The position numbers and the translations under genes were made by a program. The notes under the pieces were generated by a model. The model did not search any database. It was not told where the DNA came from and saw nothing but the letters and a program-made list of their open reading frames with translations. Positions 54,575 through 64,000 of a DNA stretch of 64,000 bases are shown here, piece by piece. The first letter of the stretch is position 1. Every line of letters begins with the position of its first letter. The stretch covers positions 20,323,789 to 20,387,788 of the forward strand of contig NC_087062.1 of NCBI RefSeq assembly GCF_963678635.1. Direction: 5' to 3'. The stretch is from Symsagittifera roscoffensis. Its lineage: Eukaryota; Xenacoelomorpha; Acoela; Convolutidae.

Positions 54575-55032
54575 GTGGGTCTAGGACAACAAGCCGACGG
54601 GACTTCAAGCCGAAGGGACTTCAGGCCGAAAATTAATCTTTACAAGCACCTCAAATTAGTATTTTTTCATCTGTAAAAAGTTTCTTTTCAAAATCTTTGG
54701 CTAGTTTACTCCATAATGAGCGTTATTTATGACAATGAATTAATTAGGATTGGCATTAGTTAATAATATCAACCGTTTTTCGAAGTGCATAAATTATAAA
54801 CAAGAAAATTACCTCCAACCGTGTTTTATTTTCAACTTCTCTAAACATCATTTGGAGGTTTAAATTTCGTGAAAACGCCCATAATTACAGAATAAAATCA
54901 TGAAATTGAGAAATTCTTCGAAAATTTTTACAAATTAACCTTATTTCATGACCTAATGAGAAAATTTTCGGCTTGAAGTCCCTAATTTTACGATTCGGTT
55001 TGAAGTCGCGTGGGCTTGATGTCCGCACCCAC
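54575..55032. mobile_element. 458-bp inverted-repeat element with mirrored 16-nt motifs
   Basis: The left end (GTGGGTCTAGGACAACAAGCC) and right end (inverse of GTGGGTGCGGACATCAAGCC) match with few differences for about 65 bp. Each arm holds three direct copies of a GGGACTTCAAGCCGAA-like motif: 54584-54639 on the left, 54963-55026 inverted on the right. Flanks AAATG/AAACG could be a 5-bp target duplication with one change. The core is AT-rich and non-coding. Non-autonomous DNA transposon; superfamily not assigned. Confidence 0.65.
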
Positions 55033-56119
55033 AAACGGCATATGTGTGATTTTGTCTCCCCCCATTTCTTATCTTCCATACTTCCCATGACACAAATGTT
55101 TGCAAATTAAATTTCCATGACGTCGATGATTTTGAATATGCACCACGAATAACCGCAACAACATACTTAAGTCTTGCAATGTTGGTTGATACAAAAACGT
55201 CACGCCAATTGTTAATCTGTAATGTGTTTCTTGAAGGTTGAAACGAGGGACAACTGAAAATAAGGTGTTCCAATGTTTCGCACTCTAAATTACAATAGAA
55301 ACATTTGGGGGCATTCTCAAGAAATAAAAACCACCGCTTTTCTCGATCTTTAAAAACAGCGTACGCAAATTTGTATAGAAAGTTTTTTTCCCATACGTCA
55401 AGCATTGAATTTTTCCAAATTTTGCCTGTAAATTTAACCAATCCTTCTTCTGAACAGAGACAACGGTTTGCAGCAAAACACAAGCGGGAAATTGCAGCTC
55501 GATGAAAACTACAGTTTTGTAAGCAGAAATAATAAACAACTCGCGATTTTGTCTGCATTGTTATAAATAAACGGCTATTTGTAACGTTTGAAATTATTGC
55601 AATATCACTTGAATTTATTTCAATAGAGATGTTCGTATTTCTCAACAAATTTTTGATTTCTTTCGGGAAAACAAATTCTGTTGGTAACAAACTATTTTGA
55701 TCTGACATACGGAAGCAAAGAAATCGATATTTTTCAGACTGAAAAGTTTGAGTTGTAGGCATGGTAAGCCTACCCCACCATCTGAAATGGGGTGATATAA
55801 AACTTCTTTCCTTTTGTCGAGTCTGCCTGCTTGATTTTTTCAATTCTGCATTTAATAATTCTTGGCATTTACTAACAGTATCCAAGTTAAATGTAGTATG
55901 ACGAGCCAAATGAAAAAATTTAGGGAGAGCATAAACTGACAGTGTTAATGACTTGGCCCTCAAAGTTTTACTAAGTGAAATTAACCCTCGATGTTTTTGA
56001 CTTTGAGAACTCACCAATAGTTTAATATTTTCAACTTTTTGGGAAGTATAAAACAAGACACCAAGTATTTTTGTTTCCTTAACTGTTTTATAGGGTGATA
56101 AATCAGGTATAGAAAGCAC
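55033..56119 (-). pseudogene. Non-LTR ORF2 C-terminal region
   Basis: About 360 codons open on the - strand: post-RT thumb (KILGVLFYTS), then a long segment ending in a C-x2-C...H-x4-C finger (CFYCNLECETLEHLIFSC), common after RT in non-LTR elements. The last residues of the open frame derive from the inverted-repeat element below 55033, so the natural end is lost or was displaced. Confidence 0.75.
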
Positions 56120-56950
56120 TTCACTTTTGTTATGTTAATCATCATTTGAGTTTGTTTGCAAAATGTATCGATTAAGCAAAACAACCTGTCAATGCATCGG
56201 ATTTTGATAAGGCAAGTTATTTCGTCTGCATATGAAACTGGTTTGGGGCACAATAACCCGAAACCTTCAATTGTTTCTGTAGATTCAATTGCTTGAAGAA
56301 GGGGTATGATAAAAACTATGAATAAAAAAGCGGAAGAGGGCAACCTTGTCTCACACCGCGATGAATTTTGAAGCTGGCTGATAAAAAACCATTTATCTCA
56401 ACTACTATTTTTGAGTCTGAATACAAAGTTTCAGTAGCTCTAACGGAAAACTCATCAAATTTTAACCCCTTCAAAATTTTAATGAGAAGCGGTCTGTGAA
56501 CTCAAAAATTTTAGAAAAGTCTAATTTTACAGCACATGAACCTCGGTTAGCTAATTGTTCTGGAGTAATCGCTTTTTCAACTTTCGTTTTGCTGTGTGCA
56601 TTTGTCTTCCCGGCAAATAAGCGTACTGATGGTTTTTTACAACTTTGCAAAAGTCTTTTTTAATTCGATTACAGACTACATGGGCAAATATTTTCGCGTC
56701 AGTATTCATGAGACTGATGGGGCGAAAATCTTGTACTGCTATGGCATTTTAACATTTCGGAAGCAGTTTGATTATTGCTAAATGAAAATTGTTTGGGAGT
56801 TTTCTACCCTGAACAAAATGATTAAAAATTTTGCTAAAATTGAACAAAACAGATCCGTGAAAGTCTGAAATAGCCAAGATATAAGGCCGTCTGGTCCACG
56901 CGAGCTTTTAAAATTCAATTTGTTTATAGCCAAGTGAATGTCATCTTCTG
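56011..56950 (-). pseudogene. Non-LTR reverse transcriptase domain, broken
   Basis: In - strand order: RGPDGL (near 56910), DFRPISLMNTDAKIFA (56690-56731), LPGRQ (near 56612), GVRQGCPL (56332-56360) and YADE (near 56225), where the usual second Asp of YADD is Glu. Stops and shifts separate these blocks. The altered catalytic Asp alone would disable it. Confidence 0.75.
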
Positions 56951-57456
56951 TAAAGTAATTATAGCCACCATTCTCATTATTTTCGAGTTAAATTATTAAT
57001 AAAAACGTCGTTAGTAGTTGGTAGGAGTCTGTTGTAGAACTATTTAAAAAATTTGAAAATTACTTTCGAAATTGATTAAGAAAATTCCTCATCCGTATGA
57101 AAAACGTTCTGATCCACTTGAATTTGCTTGATTGAGTTCATTGTGTTCTTTGCAGTCCATTGACTACAAAATTTGGGCACACTCTCAAAAGTATAGCTGA
57201 GAGTTTTCTGAATTTTTCGAAATTCTGAAAAAAAATTTTCCTTGGAAACTTTTTGAAGATGTTCCAGCACCAAATGATAGTTTTCAAACTCGGGTTCGGA
57301 CCTTTTCCGCTGTGAATGCAATCTCTGAGAACGTTTTCATGATACTTCATTATATTAAGTTCTTTCTCATCTACATGCTTTTTGTTACCTTGAATAAACT
57401 TCAGAAGGTCACGAAAATTGTGCTTCAAGTTTTCGTAACTACGTGGTGATTCACTT

Positions 57457-58248
57457 TCAAAAAAAGTTTTTAAGATCTTCACAAATTAAGCTGGCGTTGT
57501 TTTTTAAAATTTCTTCATTTAATTTCCAGTAACTAGGGCCGCACTGATACAAGTTAGATGGCTTATCAAAAAGGTGTAGGAGCAAATGATCAGAAATTGA
57601 GATTTGAGTGCTTTGCATAGAGTCATACTCTGTTTCGAAATTCATAAAAACATAATCTATGCGCGCAAAAGTTTTATGTTGTTTGTCATTATGTATATAA
57701 TCACAAAAATCATTCTTGAGTGCGAAATCAACAAAACCAAAGCAATCAAGAATTTGTTCTTTGAGTTGGGCAAATCGTTTGATACGTGCATCCTTTAACT
57801 TAAGTATTGAAGAACTGTTAATATTATCATAACTCAGCGCATTAAAATCACCCGTCATGATAATTTTCGATTTATTAGGTAAAAATCAGATGCTTATTTT
57901 CAGGGAATTCAAAGTTGCTTGGAAGGAATTTGGGTTCGCATAAACGTTGATAACAAACCAATCAAGTTTGACAAGTTTTAACAATTGAAAACCAGTACTG
58001 GAAGCAATTCTTTTGGCAGGACTCAAATTTGATGACCATACCGTTAAGAAACCACCAGAATTATTTGAACCCGGTATGAAATCAAATAAAACATTAAATT
58101 TAACCAGTAAACTCAGATCTATATTTGTAAGATTTGATTTTTTTGCTTCCTGAATGCACAAAATGAAACTAGGCGATTTTTTTAATACTTGGCATTTTTT
58201 GATAAATGAGTGTAATTTAGCAGGAAATCCTATGCTAAAACTGTTCAC
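57457..58248 (-). pseudogene. Non-LTR APE-type endonuclease domain, broken
   Basis: Two - strand segments: 58248-57886 with CIQEAKK and VINVYANPN, and 57858-57457 beginning with TGDFNA and including ARIDYVF and ISDHLLL. These are the successive motifs of AP-endonuclease-like domains (catalytic E, GDFN, SDH). A short break lies between 57886 and 57858. Confidence 0.75.
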
Positions 58249-58776
58249 GGAAAAAATATCTGATTTTTGGACATAGAATTTTGTTAAGACTTCACTCCAT
58301 GTAACAGTCGCCTACTTAATTCACATATGTGGTTAAAGAAAAATAGGCCCTATAACCATTGGCTTAAGAGTCAGGGACACTATCTCTTGTGTTTTTCTAC
58401 CTCGAATGGTCGGAGCCAATTCGGTTCACTTGCGACATGAGACTAAAACCCTCGTTACAGCTTAAAGGCCACTACCAAAATACCCCCCTCCCACTCTAGA
58501 AAATAAGAACGTCCCCATACTTAGGTCTCAAAAAACTCAAAATACGCGAACGCCGTTAAAAACAGGGTCGGAATATTCCGTTTTAGTTGCTTTGTATTCG
58601 ACAGTGGAACTTTGATCCATTTCAGATGGATCAACCTAAAACTCTCCCTACCTCAACATAACAAGTATAAAACACACTCAAGAAAACTAAATTGGGTACT
58701 CACATACCAGCACACTCGAGAATTGGAGTAACTAAATTAATCAGCAACTCTAGCATTAAGGTAATTAAGTTTTAAC
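58249..58776. other. Spacer between non-LTR element and GC-rich locus
   Basis: No ORF of note. Composition shifts here from AT-rich to the more balanced sequence that follows. Nothing else seen. Confidence 0.4.
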
Positions 58777-60140
58777 TCAAGAAATTTGTAATTCATGAAT
58801 TCCAGCAAGGAAATGAGTTTTGACTTGAGAAATAAGTTTTGGGGCTGGACCATTGGGAGACGTCAGTTGTCCACCTTTCCACCGAAGGTTCACTCTGTTC
58901 CACTTCGAATTATTGTCTTCCTCTTTCGCAATTGTTTTGTCTCCTATTTCAGGATAAGACAGCTCTACTCTAGTGTGATTTTTATGTCTGGAAATTGCGA
59001 ATAGCAATTTCCCGCTGCTTTTTTTGATTACCTTCCCGCGATTGTAACTCGATTGTTCTGATCTTGTATTTCTGAGGCTTTCAGTTGTCGCGAGAAAGAT
59101 GAGCACGACAGGCTCAATTCGAATTTTTGAAAAATTCCATTTCACCCCAAAATAACATTGTTCGTATTGCTCAAGGTCAATCTTCCTTGTCGCATTCTTC
59201 TCTAGAGGGTTGCTGGCCACTTGCTTGCCAACAACCTGATGCTCGCTCGGGATCCACTCCTTGCCAACATCCACCTCCCACGTTTGTCCATTCGTCGAAT
59301 CCTTTTTCGAGCTCGCCTTCTGAGGTCTGAAGTCTTCTTCCGTTGCCAGGCTCGTCGAGACCTCCATCTCTTTAACCACCTCGGCCAGCCTCCTTGGTTC
59401 AGAGCTGCCCCTGTAGGCCGTCATCTTCCACCGCGCTAGAACCATGGGAGCCGTCTCCCTCAGATTCGTCTCAGAGACCGCATTCGCCGAGGGGCTATTC
59501 AACTCCTCTACTTCCCTTTTCCTTTCGAGACCTCACACCTTTGCTTGGGGGCGTCGCTACTATCATCACTGATTCGACCTCTTTGTCCCCTGTCTAGCCC
59601 TTCCGACTCTTGTCTCCCCTTTCTCGAGCCTTAAGGATATTAATATCTTTAATCATATTACTAGTCTTAAGCTTATCCTCCCTTTCAACCTTAATCATTT
59701 TATCGTCATTTTTTTGTTTCTGAGTAGAGCTGTCTTTACATTCATCATCTTTGGTCTTCCGCTCCGTTTCTCGCAGCTTGATCATCTTGCCCAACCACTC
59801 CTTTCTCGCCTTTTCGTCCAGTCCAGTGCCCATCAGGACTGGTTCCCCGAACTTTACCACCGTGTCCCACAATTTTTCTTTGAAATTCTCCAGTGTATCT
59901 TCGGTCTCTGCTTTCTGGTTAATGGTTAAACTCACTCAAGAATTCTCGCCACGCCTTTTCGTCCAAAGTACTCAGTAACATCCATTTATTGCCCTCGAAG
60001 GTATTCTTCTTACTCTCTTTGGCACTCAAGAGAATCATTCCCATATTGGAGGTTTCGCCGGTCAAGTGTAGTTCCAGGTTTTTGCGAGGGGTTGATATCA
60101 GGGGTGGTGTGGCTGTGTTCGCCCACATTTCTCCACTCAA
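58777..60140 (-). pseudogene. GC-rich locus, downstream charged segments
   Basis: Three - strand open pieces: 60140-59919, 59935-59594 and 59502-58777. The first two contain related words, STLDEKAWREFLSEF and TGLDEKARKEWLGKM, suggesting an internal duplication; the second then becomes K/E/D-rich (KDSSTQKQKNDDKMIKVERE). The last piece is a 241-codon K/S/T-rich frame without recognised domain. Whether they belong to one protein with the segments upstream is inferred only from strand and composition. Confidence 0.35.
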
Positions 60141-60433
60141 GTCCTGCAGCAGTTCCTGTGTGGTGAAATCTTTCTAAGCTAGTTTCTGCTCCGGCGTATT
60201 CCCCATTTTCATTTCTTCTCCTGTTTCGCTGAGAGTCTCATCCATATTCTCCCCTTATGACTCAGCTCGCCTTCTCTGAAGTACGTCTCTAAACCTCGTC
60301 TCCACGGGACCGCTTCTCTAATCTCCAGGGTGCCCACTGATAGGGGTGAGGGTGTAGTTGGATCCTGCTTCTTGTATTCCGTGAGGGCTACGTATGAGGG
60401 GGCCTGCCGAATTTAGCTCATTTTCCTCTTGCT

Positions 60434-61651
60434 TCAGTTCCAATTGCTCCAGCCCGTAGGGTGCTCGATATTTCTCGTGGCGAACTTCATTTTGTCTTTC
60501 AAGGCGATGTGTCTCTCCTCCACAATCACTCTTCCATCATCCCAAACTGGCAGCATATGCTCCAATCTGGCTTGTTCAAGCGTCCTCAAGATATCCCGAA
60601 TCTCGAACTTCGGGGGCAAAGAGCCTCTCATCCTCTTCGCCTGGGTCGTCCACGAGTTTATTTTGATGTCGCAAGTGTGGAAATAGGCCTCGGCTGTGTA
60701 CCCAATGAACAAGGAGTCCCAACCGTCCGTGAACTCCTTCTGTTGCTTCTCCACCGTGGCTCTCGCGTATAGGGACGGGACCATCAAGGGGCTATTCATC
60801 CCCAGTGTCATTCTCCTGACTATCGGGAACTCTGGGACAGTGGTGGGCAGAACTTCTCGCTCAAGCATCATCTCTAGCTCTCTCTTCACCAGATCAAAAC
60901 TTCCCTTCCATGCCGGGATTCTCAAGATCTCGTGCTTATCCGCTGCCAGGGGATTCAAATTTCAGAACTTAGGGTAGGCCTCTATGGGACCCTCACGTTT
61001 CCCCCCCATCCTGCACTGTAACTGCCCCCGAAAGTTGAATAACATCAGCTCGGGATCTGTCACCTTCCCGAAGAGCACCGTGTCGCTCATCCGTGCATTC
61101 AACTCCTCCTGTCTGCACCAATTCAGCGCGGTTCCGTCTAGCACGCTTATTAAGCTCACGTGCGCCACTGAGTTTCGGTACGCCGCCACAAGCGGGTCGG
61201 GAAAGGCATATGTCACTGCCGGCCCATAGATGCAGGTCACTACCTCACCAAGTTCGTGATCATCCCTAGTGGGTCAGATCTCATGGCTAGACACAGATCC
61301 GTCAAGAGAAGCATGCCTCCATTTGTCTCTTTCCATTCCTCCTTCGTCTTAGGATTCTTCTCTTCGCCCGTCAGGTATCGATTCATTCTGCATCAAGAGG
61401 TACTCCACCAACAGCGTCTTCAATCCGGTATTGCACCTGTACGAGTAGGTCTCCGTGCTGGAATGGGTCTTCCCCATCGACAGAGGCTCTCCATACTTCA
61501 TCAATCTATGAAATGCTGTCAGCTCTCCGTGGGTCAAGAGTACTAGTGTCAAATACCCGTCAATTTGTAGTGTTTCGACGCCTCTTTTGAACATGAATAC
61601 CGGACCCATGTTAAATAGATTCCTGGGGTAGACCAAGTATAGGGCCAACAA
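60434..61651 (-). pseudogene. GC-rich locus, middle segments
   Basis: Three - strand pieces in order: 61651-61349 (LALYLVYPRNLFNMGPVFMF, RCNTGLKTLLVEYLL), 61240-60962 (CIYGPAVTYAFPDPLVAAYR) and 60958-60434 (ILRIPAWKGSFDLVKRELEM, FPIVRRMTLGMNSPL). The protein is well mixed in composition with few low-complexity runs, so it was probably real coding sequence. Breaks separate the pieces. Family not recognised. Confidence 0.45.
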
Positions 61652-61959
61652 GAGATTTATGGGCGTGTTCAGCAGTTCGCATAGAACACTCTAGCCATCT
61701 ACCTCTTCTCCCGACAAGGGCTCAAGAACTTCAAGATCTCGTGATCCTTCCTCGTCTTCAGATCACCTCTCGCGTGTTCCCTCCAGAACCCACCAACGGT
61801 GACTTCATTCGCCGCTGTGACAAAGCTTCCTACTGTCATGTCCCTGCTCTCTGCCACTTCCAATTGTCCCTCAATAAACTCCCATACCTGCTTGATGAGG
61901 AGTGGTGCACTCTTCCGCGTCGTGTCCGTGGCATTCTCAAGCCTTTGTGTTAGGAATGG

Positions 61960-63077
61960 CTACCTGCCTCTCTCTTGCGTCAGACGGTATGCCATTGCTT
62001 CCAACTGTTTCTCGGCTGCAGCCAAGTTCTTTCTCTCGTTGTTCGGTCCCCTCGCCTTGCTGGTGGAGCTCGTGATTGTCAAATCCATGCCTCGAAACCA
62101 TAGACTCGCTGTCAAGTGGTTTATTGTCGGGTGGTCATCCCCAATTTCCGGATTGAACTTCAACTGTCGAGCAAGGTTCGAGATCTCAAGTACGAGGACC
62201 TCGTCCAGTACCATGAGGATATCTGCCATTTCATAAAATTCCCTCAAGGCATGAGACACGTCAGCCCATGCCGCTGCCAGTTCTGACTTCAGGAGCCTCA
62301 AGTTTGTCGGCTCTAGCTAGCGATTTGCGGCAGCTATCAGTACCCGCCACGCGTTCCCTTCGGCTATCAAGATCAACATGGCATACACGAACTGCAAAGC
62401 GGGTGGCATGCTCGTTTGGATCGCCTCCCAGATCTTCTTAGGCGTTGGCGCCTCCCCCTTCAGGTGCTCTAGTAACCCTGCCGAATGCAAGTGATAGTTC
62501 ATTCCCGCAAACAGCAGTAACTCCGGCTCACAAGGCATTTCCGATTTGATCGCTACCACCAGGGTTAGCATCTGATTTAGCTCCGCACCAGGCAGCAAAT
62601 AAATCAAGTATTCCGGCCAAAACAGTTTCGAAGACGTCCCTTCAAAATCCGAGCCCGCCACGATAATCACTCTTGCCGCTCCCGGGTCTGATCGATCATA
62701 TATTGTCAATGTTTATCGCCAACTGCGAGTTCCCACAGTGTTTACCATATCAAGGATCATCGGCTAACTTAGAACCCTCGTACGCGGCATCCGGGACCCC
62801 CATGTCCCCCGGCTCAAGCAGCTTCTCCACAACTCTTAACTGTGCGGGAGTTGCAATAGCTGATTCGGGCTATACTTGTTCGATGTTTGGGAGATTCCAC
62901 GATAAGTCCCGGACTTTCCAACTGCTTGAGTGGTCTGTAGTTTATTGGTCTCATCACCGACTTCAGCGGGATCCCAGTCAAGTCAGCCGACTCCATTGTC
63001 TTTGCTCTTGAGAAGTGTGCCTCATGGGCCTTCAACCAATCTAGACAGTGGTGTCGACTCAAGTCCTCGTGTGACAC
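61960..63077 (-). pseudogene. GC-rich locus, segment after the SGNH domain
   Basis: Pieces 63077-62814, 62709-62317 and 62301-61960 on the - strand. They include RVIIVAGSDFEG, FWPEYLIYLLPGAELNQML, ELLLFAGMNYHLHSAGLLEHL, and then FYEMADILMVLDEVLVLEISN. Short gaps with stops separate them. The order and strand match the SGNH piece at 63059-63754, so a single long protein is plausible. Confidence 0.45.
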
Positions 63078-63754
63078 ATCCTTGTACTCTCTCCGAATAT
63101 TACTCTTACTCTCTCCGAATATCGCGTCTTACTCGCCTCTGCTAATCTCTCCGTCTTCTTGTTGTCCACCACCACTACCGAAGACACCAACGAACTCTGG
63201 GGCGTGGAAGACTCCGCCTCCTCATCCTCCATCGGTGTGGACCCTGGTTGCCTGGTCCGGCTGCTCCTTGAACTATCTCTGGAATCAGCTCTCGCTCCCA
63301 GATGGCTGGATAGGGTTCTAGGGGCATAGAAAGGAGGAATCGGGGGTGGACCCAAGGTAAACTGGGCCATTTCTAGCAGGTCCGACTCTAGCAGGTTTAT
63401 ATGCCTTTGGAAGACACCATTTAGCCACTCAGTTCCATTGGGCGTGTCAAAGTGGTTGCCATCTGAGGATGCATCGCGCGGGAGGGAGTGTTTCATCAGG
63501 TCGGCCACATCCAGCAACCTCACGGGGAGCACGCTTCTCTGCTGAATCTGCCTGATTTCTTCGTTCATATTTCGCACCTTCTCATTCATTTCCATCGCAT
63601 GCTGGACAAACTTTATGTTGTATGGGACCGTACAGATGGTGAGTATTGCGGGATCAAACCAAATCCTCAGCTCTTGAAGGATACAACTCATTTTCTCGTG
63701 CAACCTCATCACCTTCCTTGATTCTCCTCTAGACGCGTCATTAGTCCCCATCAT
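63059..63754 (-). pseudogene. SGNH/GDSL-hydrolase-like segment
   Basis: A 231-codon - strand frame. GTND at residues 3-6 fits block III (GxND) and DGNH at 98-101 followed by FDTPNGTEW fits block V (DxxH) of the SGNH family of esterases/lipases; CTVPYN lies between as in the family. Block I with the catalytic Ser should lie upstream, but an in-frame TAA occurs a few codons before the GTND, so the N-terminus is broken, spliced or lost. The C-terminal third is S/R/E-rich and disordered. SGNH domains occur in some retroelement proteins, and this locus may be one. Confidence 0.55.
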
Positions 63755-64000
63755 CAGAGTGACCGTTTACATCAATCTGTCCCCTATGATCAGATGAACG
63801 CACCATCAGGTATTTTGGGTTAAGTGAAATATTCAGCCCAGGCCGAGTCATGGAAAGAGTCCTTCCTGGCCCGCTGTGCTGCTGTCCAATCCATTCGGTT
63901 GTGCCTGTGGTATGCGCCCTCCTTATTCTTCTTGTAGCTCGCGATTGTCACGCTCCTAACTGGATGGTCCCTCCAAGCAGGAGGTTGCCCTTCCTTCACC
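63755..64000 (-). other. Window edge, possible further coding of the GC-rich locus
   Basis: A - strand frame around 63820-63900 reads MDWTAAQRARKDSFHDSAWAE before a stop, in keeping with continued decayed coding sequence. Too short to assign. Confidence 0.3.

Larger units (their letters stand above)
55033..58248 (-). mobile_element. Non-LTR retrotransposon (APE endonuclease type), decayed
   Basis: Read on the - strand, fragments occur in the order endonuclease, RT, C-terminal CCHC region, spanning 3.2 kb. The RT motif FRPISLMN and the APE-type endonuclease are reminiscent of L1/Tx1-like lineages, but the clade is not certain. No poly-A tail is seen; the 3' side is bounded by the inverted-repeat element. 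Several stops and frameshifts make it inactive. The 5' end is uncertain. Confidence 0.8.

Noticed and set aside
59127..63721. + strand frames across the GC-rich locus
   Set aside because: They are shorter and less protein-like than the - strand set, which carries the SGNH motifs.

Overview
The window is eukaryotic repeat-rich DNA, probably from an invertebrate. Nematode-like short introns and TTTTCAG-type acceptors favour a nematode, but nothing here proves it. Two composition classes are visible: AT-rich DNA from 1 to about 58.7 kb, and a visibly GC-richer block from about 58.8 to 64 kb. No rRNA, tRNA or CRISPR locus was found, and there is very little host coding sequence.

The window is dominated by two copies of one very large (about 19 kb) LTR retroelement, both on the + strand. 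Copy 1 is 7545-26203 (411-bp LTRs, 4-bp target duplication AATC). Copy 2 is 29201-48188 (about 408-bp LTRs). The pol order protease-RT-RNase H-integrase, the D,D35E integrase and its GPY module place the element in the Ty3/Gypsy (Metaviridae) group. Copy 2 shows the gene plan: LTR, primer site, ORF A (77 aa), structured leader, ORF B (155 aa), an unbroken 2740-aa Gag-Pol, two overlapping tiny membrane proteins ORF C (76 aa) and ORF D (62 aa), an ORF E of about 377 codons with no ATG, an envelope-like glycoprotein gene, ORF F (601 aa, unknown), a short intron just after the ORF F stop, about 1.5 kb of 3' noncoding DNA, and the LTR. ORFs A-F and the 3' intron go well beyond a normal gag-pol-env element and are the main candidate for an undescribed system. 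Copy 1 carries the same plan but is broken in almost every gene, although its two LTRs differ at only one site. In copy 2 the only clear coding break I found is a 4-bp deletion in the envelope-like gene.

Left of copy 1 (1-7.5 kb) is noncoding DNA holding a diverged tandem duplication (units 3378-5855 and 5958-7544). Copy 1 inserted into the second unit, whose tail resumes at 26208. Three small MITEs (2767-2936, 3461-3649, 3940-4143) share a GGCTCTTTTTCC terminus and 8-bp target duplications; two lie in unit 1 at places that are empty in unit 2. Between the two retroelements are a possible terminal host exon with a membrane segment (27010-27109) and a MITE-like 728-bp element.

Right of copy 2, a decayed hAT transposon (50127-53643, 8-bp target duplication) interrupts an array of diverged repeats and contains an internal 1227-bp tandem duplication. 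Next come a 458-bp inverted-repeat element with three mirrored copies of a 16-nt motif at each end, and a decayed APE-type non-LTR retrotransposon on the - strand (55033-58248). The GC-rich right end carries a broken - strand coding locus (63.75 to 58.8 kb) whose first segment has an SGNH/GDSL-hydrolase signature (GTND and DGNH).
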